NCBI GenBank assembly: GCA_013288045.1
Contig: JABDCP010000006.1
Location: 1 to 52,718, forward strand
Direction of reading: 5' to 3'
DNA length: 52,718 nt
Source of the DNA: Candidatus Babelota bacterium
Lineage (GTDB): Bacteria > Babelota > Babeliae > Babelales > Babelaceae
In this document: one piece after another, positions 7,561 to 16,030 of the stretch
How the letters are laid out: each line of letters starts with the position of its first letter
Numbering within the stretch: the first letter of the stretch is position 1
Position numbers and translations under genes: made by a program
Notes under the pieces: generated by a model
Told to the model about the DNA's origin: nothing
Database searches by the model: none
The model's input: the letters and a program-made list of their open reading frames with translations, nothing else

Positions 7561-8481
7561 ATGAAGAACACAGTTATATGGTTAGATGGGGCATTGGTTC
7601 CCCAAAAAGAGGCTTCCATTCCTCTTACCACCCATACACTCCATTATGGCTCAGGAGCTTTTGAAGGGATCCGATGCTATGCAACTGATAACGGCCCTGC
7701 TGTTTTCAGACTCTCTGATCATGTTGAGAGGTTATTGCAGTCATTTTCCTGCTTTGGCGCCCCGTTTCCTTGGAGCAAAGAGGCAATTGAGCAAGCGATT
7801 ATTGCTACTATCAAAGCCAATGCCTTTGAAGATTGTTACATCAGGCCGATTATATTTTTTGGTGGAGAGTCGTTATTGCTCAGTCCTAAAGAATTGTCCA
7901 TTCATTGTGCCATACTCGTCATGGATATGGATAAGTACTTAGGCAAAGAACCAATTAGGATGGGCATATCATCGGTCAAGCGTATCCATCCAGAATCGAT
8001 GCCGATACACCATAAAATAAATGGCTTCTATGTTAACTCGATTCTTGCATTTCATGATGCGCGTAGCAGAGGCTTTGATGAGGCGTTGCTCTTAGATCAT
8101 GGGGGTACTATCGCAGAAGGATCTGTAGCCAACATATTTTTTGTGGTCGATGGAGTACTTATTACGCCATCGACGACCTCTATTCTGCCGGGCATAACAC
8201 GCTCAACAATTCTTAGTATTGCAAAAGAATTGGGTATCGAGACGCGCGTGGAAACGTTGCCCCTCGAGATTATTGAGAAGGCGACTGAAGCATTTTTGTG
8301 CGGAACGGCAAGCGAGATTACTCCTATTAAAAGTATTGAGAGTAAGTATTTTAGTGCACCGGGTGGTATGACACAGGCTCTACACACCGAGTACCAGAGT
8401 GCAATTAGAGGAAAAAGAAAAGAGCCGGCTTTGATGAGTCGCTCATGGGTAACGTTTGTAAACGGTGAAGGAAATCTATGA
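7561..8481 (+). CDS. ilvE: Branched-chain/aromatic amino-acid aminotransferase, class IV PLP fold
   Basis: Transfers the amino group between an amino acid and 2-oxoglutarate using PLP. The 306 residues match IlvE length. Visible motifs are G-S-G-A-F-E-G-I-R (30-38), Y-I-R-P (93-96), the PLP lysine K152 in H-H-K-I-N-G-F-Y-V-N-S, the E-G-S-V-A-N-I-F phosphate/PLP segment near 190, and G-T-A-S-E-I-T-P-I near the C-terminus. The start at 7561 has GAAGG about 10 bp upstream; the frame's earlier ATG at 7540 lacks a ribosome site. The stop overlaps the next gene by 4 bp. Being first in an importer operon behind a Tyr-rich leader suggests use on imported aromatic or branched-chain amino acids. The substrate is inferred. 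Confidence 0.9.
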   Translation: MKNTVIWLDGALVPQKEASIPLTTHTLHYGSGAFEGIRCYATDNGPAVFRLSDHVERLLQSFSCFGAPFPWSKEAIEQAIIATIKANAFEDCYIRPIIFFGGESLLLSPKELSIHCAILVMDMDKYLGKEPIRMGISSVKRIHPESMPIHHKINGFYVNSILAFHDARSRGFDEALLLDHGGTIAEGSVANIFFVVDGVLITPSTTSILPGITRSTILSIAKELGIETRVETLPLEIIEKATEAFLCGTASEITPIKSIESKYFSAPGGMTQALHTEYQSAIRGKRKEPALMSRSWVTFVNGEGNL

Positions 8482-9446
8482 ACAAGATAGTGTTAATGAG
8501 CATACTAGGAGTAGCACTCGTAGGTATATTTGTTATTAAACGTATGCAGAAGCCGGCAGGGAATGCTCGGTACACGATTGGTATCCTTCAAACTGCGTCG
8601 CACCCGGCACTTGATGCTGCTCGCGAAGGATTTATGCAAGAGTTGCAAAGTACCCTAGGCAATGAGGTGGCATTTGTTATCCAGAATGCTCAAGGTTCGG
8701 TTTCACAGGCTCATTCGATAGCTCAGCAGTTTCATGCGAACAAGAAGATGAACGGCTTTTTTGCTATTGCGACTCCAGCAGCTCAGGCGATGAGCGCAGT
8801 AGAAAAAGAACGGCCGATCATTATTTCTGCCGTAACGGATCCCCATGCGTTGGGAATAATTCATCCGACAACGAACGTCTGTGGCACCAAGGACATGATC
8901 GATGTTAAAGCTGAGATAGATATGCTTCTTCACTTAGTGCCACATGCTCATCATGTTGGGCTGGTGTATACCTCAGGTGAGGTAAACTCACGAGTTCTGA
9001 GTAAGCTTATGCGTAAAGAGCTTGAAGCACGCGGTATCGTGGTGAGCGATTTTGCTTTTGGGAGCGAAGCAGATGTCCATGCGATGGTTGAGTTAGCATG
9101 CAGAAAAGCGGATGTTATTCTGGCGCCCACCGATAATACGGTTGCTTCAACGATTGCGGTTATTGCAGCAACCGCCTTAAAGCACAAAAAACCATTATTT
9201 GTGAGCGATAACATGCTCGTAAAATCAGGTGCTTTAGCAGCGCGAGGAGTTGATTACAAAACAGGTGGTAAGCGGGCTGCACAGATTGCTCATGAAGTGA
9301 TCGTTGAGGGTAAAAAGCCCTTTGAGGTGCCTGTTGAGCAACCAACATGTGAGCAGATATTTATTAACCAAACAACACTAGAGGCACTTGGATTAACCAT
9401 TCCACCCGAGCTTCACAATCAGGTGGTTCTTGAGGAGAAAAGATGA
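8478..9446 (+). CDS. ABC transporter substrate-binding protein, TrpX-like (COG2984 type)
   Basis: A 322-residue periplasmic binding protein of the family that includes streptococcal TrpX (aromatic amino acids). An N-terminal hydrophobic segment (about 4-20) has no lipobox cysteine or clear cleavage site, so it probably acts as a membrane anchor. Family landmarks are Y-T-I-G-I-L-Q near residue 32, A-V-T-D-P near 115, an H-V-G-L-V-Y-T-S-G-E-x-N-S segment near 155-167, A-P-T-D-N-T-V-A-S near 213 and the A-A-R-G-V-D-Y-K-T-G tail block. Its start overlaps the ilvE stop and its stop overlaps the permease start by 4 bp each. It should deliver an amino acid to the permease. The ligand is inferred from the family and the leader. 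Confidence 0.85.
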   Translation: MNKIVLMSILGVALVGIFVIKRMQKPAGNARYTIGILQTASHPALDAAREGFMQELQSTLGNEVAFVIQNAQGSVSQAHSIAQQFHANKKMNGFFAIATPAAQAMSAVEKERPIIISAVTDPHALGIIHPTTNVCGTKDMIDVKAEIDMLLHLVPHAHHVGLVYTSGEVNSRVLSKLMRKELEARGIVVSDFAFGSEADVHAMVELACRKADVILAPTDNTVASTIAVIAATALKHKKPLFVSDNMLVKSGALAARGVDYKTGGKRAAQIAHEVIVEGKKPFEVPVEQPTCEQIFINQTTLEALGLTIPPELHNQVVLEEKR

Positions 9447-10285
9447 TTGAGCTAGTTGAGATAGCACAAGGCATAGTTGAGCGGGGCATAATTTTTGGCT
9501 TTGTTGTTGCAGGCGTGCACCTCTCTTCGCGTCTTATTAATTTTGATAATGTTGCGGTGGAAGGTGCTTTTGGGATAGGTGGTGCATTAACTGCACTTTT
9601 AATCAGCTGGGGACTTAATCCCTGGATTGCTCTTGCAGCGGCGGCAGTGGCAGGTGGACTCTCAGGAGTTGTTACGGGACTGTTACATACGAGGTTGCAG
9701 CTCAATACTTTAATAAGTGGAATCGTCGTTACCACGGGGCTCTTTTCGATAATTCTTGTGATAGCAGGATCAAATATGACCCTAGGTAAGGAGACCATTT
9801 TTTCCTCGCTGCCTCTCGCATTAGCTCCGTATCAGCCGCTGCTCGTCTTAGGGGTTCTTTGCATACTACTTTTTTCTCTGATGAGTTGGTTCTTAAAAAC
9901 TGAAGTGGGATTCTTGCTTCATGCAGTGGGTGATACACCACAGATGGTAACGAATGTTGGCAAAAGTGTAGAAGGGTACCTTGTTCTTGGATTGGTCCTT
10001 TCAAATATGCTTGCTGCTATAAGTGGTGCCCTATTTGTGCACTATGCGAGATACTTTTCGATCTGGACAGGAGTTGGTGTATTAATTATCGGATTGGCTG
10101 GCATGATACTTGCTCAAGTGTTGAGTACGAACTTTGGCATTGCACTTGTGCTAGGTTCAATTGCATATCAAGCGCTGATTGCACTGACCTTTGAATTACA
10201 GCTCAATCAAGATTGGAATAAATTAGTTACGGCAACGCTTATCGTTGTGTTGCTCGGTATTAAACAATGGTTACCCAGGAAGTAA
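9443..10285 (+). CDS. ABC transporter permease, TrpY-like (COG4120 type)
   Basis: A 280-residue polytopic inner-membrane protein with eight or so hydrophobic segments. It is related to the branched-chain permease superfamily (E-G-A-F-G-I-G-G-A and G-V-V-T-G-L-L-H-T-R near residues 37-80, H-A-V-G-D-T-P-Q-M loop near 160). This loop likely contacts the ATPase. Both ends are tightly coupled: 4 bp overlap with the binding protein, and the ATPase starts 10 bp after its stop. It forms the channel of the importer encoded by the operon. The family is clear and the substrate is not. Confidence 0.85.
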   Translation: MIELVEIAQGIVERGIIFGFVVAGVHLSSRLINFDNVAVEGAFGIGGALTALLISWGLNPWIALAAAAVAGGLSGVVTGLLHTRLQLNTLISGIVVTTGLFSIILVIAGSNMTLGKETIFSSLPLALAPYQPLLVLGVLCILLFSLMSWFLKTEVGFLLHAVGDTPQMVTNVGKSVEGYLVLGLVLSNMLAAISGALFVHYARYFSIWTGVGVLIIGLAGMILAQVLSTNFGIALVLGSIAYQALIALTFELQLNQDWNKLVTATLIVVLLGIKQWLPRK

Positions 10286-10295
10286 GGAAATGGCT

Positions 10296-11045
10296 ATGTT
10301 AACACTTAAGCATATTGATGTCTGGCTTTCTCAGAACCATATTTTAGAGGATCTTTCCTGCGAGGTTACTGAGGGAGATTTTGTGGTGATAGTGGGCGCT
10401 AATGGTGCGGGCAAAAGCACGTTTTTTAATACGATTGCAGGAAAAACAATACCTCAGAATGGTACGATAGAATTGGAAGGTACCGATATCACCATGTTGA
10501 GTGAGCAACAACGTGCCGGCATGATTACCCGTCTTTTTCAAAGTACGCAGTTGAATTCGGTTGGCTCACTTACCGTTGCCCAAAATCTTGCGTTAGCACA
10601 CTATAGTCGCCGACGAGCGCGCTTGGTCGATGGTATGCAGGTGCTTCCGCAAGAGCTTGCAGAACGGATTATCGGTGAGCTTGGCATACATCCTTCACTC
10701 TTAGAAAAACCGATGCATGCTTTATCAGGTGGGCAAAGACAGCTTATTGCCTTTGTCATGGCAACGCGCCATATTCCTAAAGTCCTCCTGCTTGATGAGC
10801 CTACGGCAGCTCTTGATCCTCAGGCGGCGACACGATTGCTGCAATATTCGACCCAATTTATTCGGCAACACCAAATAACTACCTTGCTGATAACGCATGA
10901 TCCTCACATTGCCCTAAGCATCGGTAACAAAGTGTGGATTCTTGAAAATGGAAGGATTACCAAGCAATATGGTGCTCATGAAAAGAAAAGCTTGAAGCCT
11001 GATGAACTAATTGGCCGGATTGAGTATGCAAAGCTTGCTCAGTAA
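10296..11045 (+). CDS. ABC transporter ATPase, TrpZ-like (COG1101 type)
   Basis: The 249-residue ATP-binding subunit of the importer. Walker A G-A-N-G-A-G-K-S-T spans residues 34-42. A Q-loop with R-L-F-Q-S-T lies near 80, the signature L-S-G-G-Q-R-Q near 140, Walker B L-L-L-D-E-P-T-A-A-L-D near 160-172 and the switch His in L-I-T-H-D near 195. I prefer the ATG at 10296, which has AAGGA 7 bp upstream; the ATG at 10290 is only 1 bp from that site. It is the last gene of the operon and is followed by a very long hairpin at 11134-11196 that probably ends transcription. Confidence 0.88.
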   Translation: MLTLKHIDVWLSQNHILEDLSCEVTEGDFVVIVGANGAGKSTFFNTIAGKTIPQNGTIELEGTDITMLSEQQRAGMITRLFQSTQLNSVGSLTVAQNLALAHYSRRRARLVDGMQVLPQELAERIIGELGIHPSLLEKPMHALSGGQRQLIAFVMATRHIPKVLLLDEPTAALDPQAATRLLQYSTQFIRQHQITTLLITHDPHIALSIGNKVWILENGRITKQYGAHEKKSLKPDELIGRIEYAKLAQ

Positions 11046-11133
11046 AATTAATTTGGGTAATGAGAAGAATGCAAAGAGCACACTAGTCGTGCTAGTATTG
11101 CCCAGAATGAATAGGATAATAATATAACTCAAG

Positions 11134-11196
11134 TATTTCATTCCTCGATTGTTGCATTTATCGCAACAATCGAGGAATGAAATAGTCTATTTTTTT
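11134..11196 (+). terminator. Exceptionally long perfect hairpin after the ABC operon
   Basis: A 22-bp perfect inverted repeat (11134-11155 and 11163-11184) with a 7-nt loop ATTTATC, followed five bases later by a run of seven T. It is placed to terminate the aminotransferase/ABC operon. The stem is much longer than usual for a terminator, so a mobile-element (MITE-like) or RNA-processing origin is possible. The remaining parts of 11046-11498 show no supportable gene. Confidence 0.6.
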
Positions 11197-11498
11197 CAGG
11201 GCAAAAGTTTGGAAAAGCGCTTTCTGTATGTAGTTATCAGCAAGAGATTGCTCGAAGGCTTGCCCGGGAAGAAGTTTTTACATGGTAGCGTCTAATGTGA
11301 TTATTGGTAGGCTCCTCTCAGCCTGTTGATAAATGAAGAAATGGCATGGCCTTGCCGCACTAGAGTCATTTTTTCATTCATTATTCATCTGATTATGGAA
11401 ATTGTTAATAATGTTGAGGGTGAATGGGATGCTTCATGATACGCAAGAATGCTGCTCTAGCATCTTTCATTGGAGTTTAGTTATAAAAAGTTGTAGTA

Positions 11499-12170
11499 CT
11501 AGAGATCTGGAGTCCTATAACGTTTTTTGTCTTCCGGAAGTATATAGCGCGATTTGAGATAGTGTTGAAAGTTTTGTTTTCTTAGGAGCAAGGCTTCAGT
11601 TCCAATTTTGAGCTGTTCTAGCTTAAGTGGACTCAGAATCTCCTGCATTCGTTGAGTAATTGCATCAAGCTCATTGGTGTTTTGTGCCATAATTTCAATT
11701 TCAAGAAATGTACCGAGGCTTTTAACTTCATCAATCACAATAACAAAGTCTTCAAATGTATGCGTGGATCGCACCTTATCAACAATTCTATGATCTATGA
11801 AATTATTATATGCTTTGAACTCTTCAAGCGTCTGTGCTTCCTGCAGTCCTAGATAACGTATGACATCATTGAATTCGGGCAATTGTTCGTGCATCAATGG
11901 TAATTTGAAAGAATGATCTTCGCAATATGGTTGAGGCTCAAGCATTGGGTCTTCAAGACATGCTCGATTAAATTTTATATCTATTTTTTGATTGTTCCTG
12001 AGCCTTATATAGATCCCTCTTTCAAGTAAAATTGCATCAGTGGTATCAAGGTATATATCAATTATATGTTTTCTATGCACAAACGCTAACGATGCAATAA
12101 ATTGCTGCAATCCCGTTTGATCAAGAATCCTATACCGCAATTCGATTTCTATATTTTTTGGAGAGCCCAT
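11499..12170 (-). CDS. CYTH-domain protein (triphosphate tunnel metalloenzyme)
   Basis: A 223-residue member of the superfamily of class IV adenylate cyclases and thiamine/inorganic triphosphatases. The signature E-x-E-x-[K/R] is at E8-I-E10-L-R12. It is followed by the D-x-Y-L-D-T substrate strand, L-L-E-R-G-I-Y-I-R-L-R around residue 50 and the I-D-I-K-F strand. A later V-I-D-E-V-K-S-L-G-T-F-L-E-I-E-I block carries the acidic metal ligands. These basic and acidic positions line the triphosphate tunnel. ATG at 12170 has GAGG 8 bp upstream and is preferred over the TTG at 12188. It stands alone between the ABC operon and a tRNA pair. The exact triphosphate substrate cannot be told. Confidence 0.85.
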   Translation of the reverse strand: MGSPKNIEIELRYRILDQTGLQQFIASLAFVHRKHIIDIYLDTTDAILLERGIYIRLRNNQKIDIKFNRACLEDPMLEPQPYCEDHSFKLPLMHEQLPEFNDVIRYLGLQEAQTLEEFKAYNNFIDHRIVDKVRSTHTFEDFVIVIDEVKSLGTFLEIEIMAQNTNELDAITQRMQEILSPLKLEQLKIGTEALLLRKQNFQHYLKSRYILPEDKKRYRTPDL

Positions 12171-12328
12171 CTTGTTATCCTCAGCCAAGTAAGCTTTTTC
12201 TTAGGAACAAATGCTAAAACTTACTACTAATTAAATTTAGTAAGTAACTGATAAAAATTGTGCCATAATCAAAAATCCTCGTCTTTAATACATTAACTAA
12301 GGATATCAAGAAAAAGTCACGGTGCTTT

Positions 12329-12405
12329 TGGTGCGCCTAAGAGGAGTCGAACCCCTAACCTTCAGATCCGTAGTCTGACGCTCTATCCAGTTGAGCTATA
12401 GGCGC
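12329..12405 (-). tRNA. tRNA-Arg (anticodon ACG)
   Basis: A 77-nt cloverleaf on the minus strand: acceptor GCGCCTA/TAGGCGC, D-arm AGCTCAACTGGATAGAGC, anticodon loop CTACGGA, T-arm AGGGG-TTCGACT-CCTCT and encoded ACCA. A34 would be edited to inosine by TadA. Confidence 0.93.
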
Positions 12406-12417
12406 ATAGATGTTTTC

Positions 12418-12506
12418 TGGTGGAGAGAGAGGGATTCGAACCCTCGCGCCCCTTGCGAGACTCTTGCTTAGCAGGCAAGCGCTTTAGACCACTCAGCCAT
12501 CTCTCC
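12418..12506 (-). tRNA. tRNA-Ser (anticodon GCU)
   Basis: An 89-nt class II tRNA on the minus strand: acceptor GGAGAGA/TCTCTCC, D-arm GCTGAGTGG, anticodon stem-loop CTTGC-CTGCTAA-GCAAG, long variable arm, T-arm GAGGG-TTCGAAT-CCCTC and encoded ACCA. It lies 12 bp from the tRNA-Arg, so the two are likely one transcript. Confidence 0.93.
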
Positions 12507-12654
12507 ACAACTAGCACGTGTACTTGTATCACGCTTTTATCACGAAGGACTCTTTGTATCGAGTAACGAGAGTCTAGACAAAAGACTTTACTTATTAGAG
12601 TATATAAAATTGAGAAAAAATGACAACAAACCGAAGAATATCAAAGGAATTTCG

Positions 12655-12954
12655 TTGCCTACGTCGCTGATCATTGAGATGAAAGTTGTGCCCAGCTCAG
12701 GAAAATCGGCCCTCGTGCTCGATAAATCGGGAAGACTCAAGGCCTTTTTGAAAAGCCCTCCTGAGGATGGGAAAGCTAATAAGGAGCTCTGTAAGCTTTT
12801 GGCGCAATCGCTTGGATGTACCCAGTCAGCGGTTACGATTATTGCGGGGGCAACATCGCGTAACAAAAAAATACTCCTTGAGATTCCCTTGTCCTTCGAT
12901 GAAATGTTGTCTAAGCTAGGACTTGCGATTCAGACGAAACTTCCTCACCCTTAG
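12655..12954 (+). CDS. DUF167/YggU-family protein
   Basis: A small (99 aa) conserved protein of unknown biochemical role. The family signature P-P-E-D-G-K-A-N-K-E-L (near residues 35-45) is intact, preceded by the M-K-V-V-P-S-S-G-K-S strand and followed by V-T-I-I-A-G-A-T-S-R-N-K-K. The start is uncertain. I favour TTG at 12655 because AAAGGA lies 6 bp before it and the resulting length fits the family; a longer TTG start at 12610 and a shorter ATG at 12679 are alternatives. Its stop is 9 bp before the GspF-like gene, so the two probably share a transcript. Confidence 0.85.
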   Translation: MPTSLIIEMKVVPSSGKSALVLDKSGRLKAFLKSPPEDGKANKELCKLLAQSLGCTQSAVTIIAGATSRNKKILLEIPLSFDEMLSKLGLAIQTKLPHP

Positions 12955-12963
12955 GATAAGGGT

Positions 12964-14145
12964 ATGCCGTTATACGTTTGGCGAGCTATTGATTCAGAGG
13001 GAGTTGAGCATCAGGGTAAGTTGTATGCATTTTCTGTAGAAGAGGTGCAGGAATATCTCAGTAAAAAATCATTTGGACTTATTCAGGCAAGGGTGAAGAA
13101 GCGGAGTATTTTTACTTCTCGTCAAAAGGATGCATTCTTTGCACAGCTCGCATCGTTGCTTTCGGCCCATATTCCCTTATATGAATCTCTCTGTACCATG
13201 AAGGCTTCGTGGGTATCTTCTGATCACGTCTTGCTACTTGATGCGCTTAGTCGACATATTGCCCAGGGTGCTACGTTAACCGAGGTTCTTGAAGAGGCAC
13301 AGATTCTCGATCCTCTTTCTCGAGCATTGATTGGAGTGGGAGAGTCGACGGGGACTTTAGGACCACTTCTTAAGGAAATTGTCTCATATCGTACAGAAAT
13401 GGCACTTTCAGTAAGCAAAATAAAACGTACTCTCAGTATGCCTTTACTGACGTTATGCTTTTTCTCTGTGGTTATGATAGGGATGTTTACCTGGATAATC
13501 CCTCAGTTTGGGCGGTTTTTTGAGCTTAATCATATGCCAATACCTTGGGTAACCTCGTGGCTTATTGGACTGAGCTCTTATATGACTATAAAGCTCGTAG
13601 GGTATGGAGCTGTTGTCATTGTAGCTATGATTGGGTTTCTCCGTATACTCTATGCAACTCGTCGCGGAAAAGCAATGATAGAGCTTGCGATTGAATATAT
13701 GCCAATAATCGGATCTTTTCATAGGTCATGTATGAAGGCACGTACCTTGAAGGTCCTGGGTATTCTGCTTGCTCAGCAAGTTCCCTTAGCAAAGGCTCTA
13801 GAGGCCTCTGAAGCTCTAACCTTTCATGATCTATATCGAAGAGAGCTCTCTCAGCTTAAAAAGGCTGTTGAGCGGGGAGAGGCTTTTACTCATGCATGGC
13901 ATGCGTCATATTTTACAGATCCTGAAATTGAGGAGCTTCTCGCACTGGGAGAGATGTCAGGGCGTGTAAGTACCTTAATGCTGCATGCTTCTGACAGTAT
14001 TGAGAAGAAGCTCTATGAGCGCCTTCATTTGATAACTATGTATGCAAATCCTACATTACTCGTTGTTTTAGCTGTTCTTATAGGGTGCCTCATCTATGGC
14101 ATATATATGCCTCTTATAGAGTTTTCATCGGTTCTTAGCTACTAG
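12964..14145 (+). CDS. Type II secretion/type IV pilus inner-membrane platform protein (GspF/PilC family)
   Basis: A 393-residue protein with the family architecture: N-terminal Y-V-W-R-A-I-D-S-E-G segment, two repeated cytoplasmic helical domains (about 50-160 and 235-340), and three hydrophobic segments near 158-180, 200-225 and 362-388. The G-E-x-S-G pattern appears as G-V-G-E-S-T-G near residue 121 and G-E-M-S-G-R-V near 327, as in both repeats of the family. Such proteins sit between the assembly ATPase and the pseudopilus. No other secretion or pilus gene is in the window, so the gene is detached from its partners. It may serve protein export or a competence-type pilus. Confidence 0.85.
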   Translation: MPLYVWRAIDSEGVEHQGKLYAFSVEEVQEYLSKKSFGLIQARVKKRSIFTSRQKDAFFAQLASLLSAHIPLYESLCTMKASWVSSDHVLLLDALSRHIAQGATLTEVLEEAQILDPLSRALIGVGESTGTLGPLLKEIVSYRTEMALSVSKIKRTLSMPLLTLCFFSVVMIGMFTWIIPQFGRFFELNHMPIPWVTSWLIGLSSYMTIKLVGYGAVVIVAMIGFLRILYATRRGKAMIELAIEYMPIIGSFHRSCMKARTLKVLGILLAQQVPLAKALEASEALTFHDLYRRELSQLKKAVERGEAFTHAWHASYFTDPEIEELLALGEMSGRVSTLMLHASDSIEKKLYERLHLITMYANPTLLVVLAVLIGCLIYGIYMPLIEFSSVLSY

Positions 14146-14278
14146 CGAACTACAGCTATGCATGATCTGTTCATTAGATAAGACCACTTGCCAGATCGAA
14201 AAATCTATGGTAGAATAAATACACATTGAAAATAATTTATTGGGATGAGGTTTTAGCTTCTTACATAGGGAAATAGAA

Positions 14279-15324
14279 ATGATCAAAAAAATACTCTGCG
14301 TTCTTCTATTAGTTTTGTCTAGAGGCTTTGTGGGGGCTATGACTAAGCCATCGAAGATAGAATGGGGTTTTAGTGATAGGCAAGGAGATCGGGAAACTAT
14401 GGAAGATGCCTTCTTCCATGAGATGATCGAAATTAGTCCGGGCACAACATATCCCTGCTTTGGACTATTTGATGGACACGGGGGGCCTCATGCTTCAAAG
14501 CACGTTGCTGCCCACTTCCCTTCGCTTTTTGAGACCTACGTAAAAAATGAAATACCTGCTACAGGCACTCCCGGAATGCTTGACGAGGTCTTCAAAGAAG
14601 GATTGAAGCAGTGCTGTGTACTTGTAGATCAAGCTCTTCAATTAAAGTATTCAAAACAAGGAACAACGGCCTTGATTGGACTTGTTGTTGATAAGAGTGT
14701 CTATCTTGCCTGGGTGGGTGACTCACGTGGGCTCATATTTTCTCATGTGTCACCAAAGCAAGAGCCCATACTCAAAATGGCTACTGTAGATCATAAGCCC
14801 GACAGTCCTCTAGAGCTTGAACGGATCGGTGTAAAAATGTTACTCGTACCCAAATTGTTAAACATTCTGACGGTCGCAAGACTATCGTATATAGGCCTTT
14901 GCATAACCCTGCGCCACTTGAGCCAGGACAAAAGCTTTTAAAAGAGGGAGTGGCTCGCATAGGACAATTAGCGATATCACGGACTTTAGGAGATAGGGTC
15001 TGTAAAGTGAAACAGCCCATGATTACGGCTTTGCCAGATATTGTAGTCACGCCTGTAGCTGAAGGAGACTATATAGTCCTGGCTTGCGATGGGCTTTGGG
15101 ATGTTATGACCAATGAAGAGGTCGTCAAATTCATTACTGAGCGTATGCACTGGCCGATAGATTTTCTACGGACCTGGTATGGTGAAGCGCAAATACCTGC
15201 TGATGAGCATGCAGAAGAAGCTGGCTCGGATGAAAGGTTACGTCTCGTAGCTCGAGCATTGCGCGACAATGCACATGATCTTGAGAGCTCTGACAATATA
15301 TCTGTTATGATTATCAAAATATAA
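14279..15324 (+). pseudogene. Exported eukaryote-like PP2C protein phosphatase, interrupted by a 1-base frameshift
   Basis: Metal-dependent Ser/Thr phosphatase of about 348 residues when the frame is restored. The first frame gives a signal peptide (1-20, ending V-G-A), R-E-T-M-E-D, F-G-L-F-D-G-H-G-G, A-W-V-G-D-S-R-G and D-H-K-P. The second gives A-I-S-R-T-L-G-D, A-C-D-G-L-W-D-V-M and S-S-D-N-I-S-V-M. All aspartates expected for the two metal ions are present. The frames join in the A5 run at 14833-14837: one extra A restores G-V-K-N-V-T-R and the following P-L-H-N-P. A sequencing error is possible. The motif style is that of eukaryotic PP2Cs, and with a signal peptide the protein may act outside the cell, for instance on host phosphoproteins (inference). 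ATG 14279 has AGGGA upstream. Confidence 0.85.
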
Positions 15325-15413
15325 GCTCCTGTAGATAAGCTCGGATTAAAGCCTCTCAGGCATCTTTTCCTATCTTGCCTTAAGCCCTAATACCTGCTAC
15401 ATTGCATAGGAAT

Positions 15414-15500
15414 GCCGGGGTGGCGAAATTGGTAGACGCACGGGACTCAAAATCCCGCGGTAGCAATACCATGTCGGTTCGAGTCCGACCTCCGGCACCA
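15414..15500 (+). tRNA. tRNA-Leu (anticodon CAA)
   Basis: An 87-nt class II tRNA: acceptor GCCGGGG/CTCCGGC (a G·T pair is tolerated), D-arm GGCGAAATTGGTAGACGC, anticodon stem-loop CGGGA-CTCAAAA-TCCCG, long variable arm, T-arm TCGG-TTCGAGT-CCGA and encoded ACCA. It ends 23 bp before the HIT gene. Confidence 0.93.
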
Positions 15501-15523
15501 AAGTTGTTTGTAGAGGGTAGTTT

Positions 15524-15856
15524 ATGGAGACTGATTGCATATTCTGTAGGATTATAGCTCATGAAGTGACTGCAGAAATAGTGGCCGAGAATGATAACCT
15601 TATTGTTATTAAGGATATTTTCCCTAAGACGGCTATCCATTATTTGATTATTCCCAAAGTTCATTATAAAGATCTGCAATCAGCGTCAGATTGTCCTCTG
15701 ACCTGTGCCGTCTTTTCAATGGCTCGTACTTTGTCTGCTAATATTCCTGGAGCAGATGAGTACAGGCTTGTCATTAATAATGGTTACAAGGCCGGCCAGC
15801 GGGTATTTCATCTGCATATGCATTTTCTTGCAGGTGGTCTGATACCTGAGTTTTGA
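15524..15856 (+). CDS. HIT-family (HINT/PKCI-like) nucleotide-binding hydrolase
   Basis: A 110-residue protein of the histidine-triad family, which hydrolyses nucleoside phosphoramidates and AMP-lysine-type conjugates. The triad H96-x-H98-x-H100 lies in G-Q-R-V-F-H-L-H-M-H-F. The N-terminal C-I-F-C-R-I-I and the I-P-K-V-H-Y strand are typical of the HINT branch, as is the total length. GAGGG precedes the ATG at a proper distance. It follows tRNA-Leu and stands alone. The family is certain, while the physiological substrate is unknown as in most bacteria. Confidence 0.93.
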   Translation: METDCIFCRIIAHEVTAEIVAENDNLIVIKDIFPKTAIHYLIIPKVHYKDLQSASDCPLTCAVFSMARTLSANIPGADEYRLVINNGYKAGQRVFHLHMHFLAGGLIPEF

Positions 15857-16030
15857 GAATCTACTATTTTCTCTACATATACCCTTATGAGCATTAGGCA
15901 AGATGGCAAGATCCATTGATTAAGGACCACAGAGTATAGCAAAAATAATTTCTGGAAGTGGATTCTGAAGATAGACTTTTATGGAAAAAATGCTATATTG
16001 AAAATAAGTTTAGAACTATGAAAGGACTTT

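Noticed and set aside
15380-15679. Minus-strand frame over tRNA-Leu and the HIT gene
   Set aside because: It runs through a tRNA and antisense to a certain gene.
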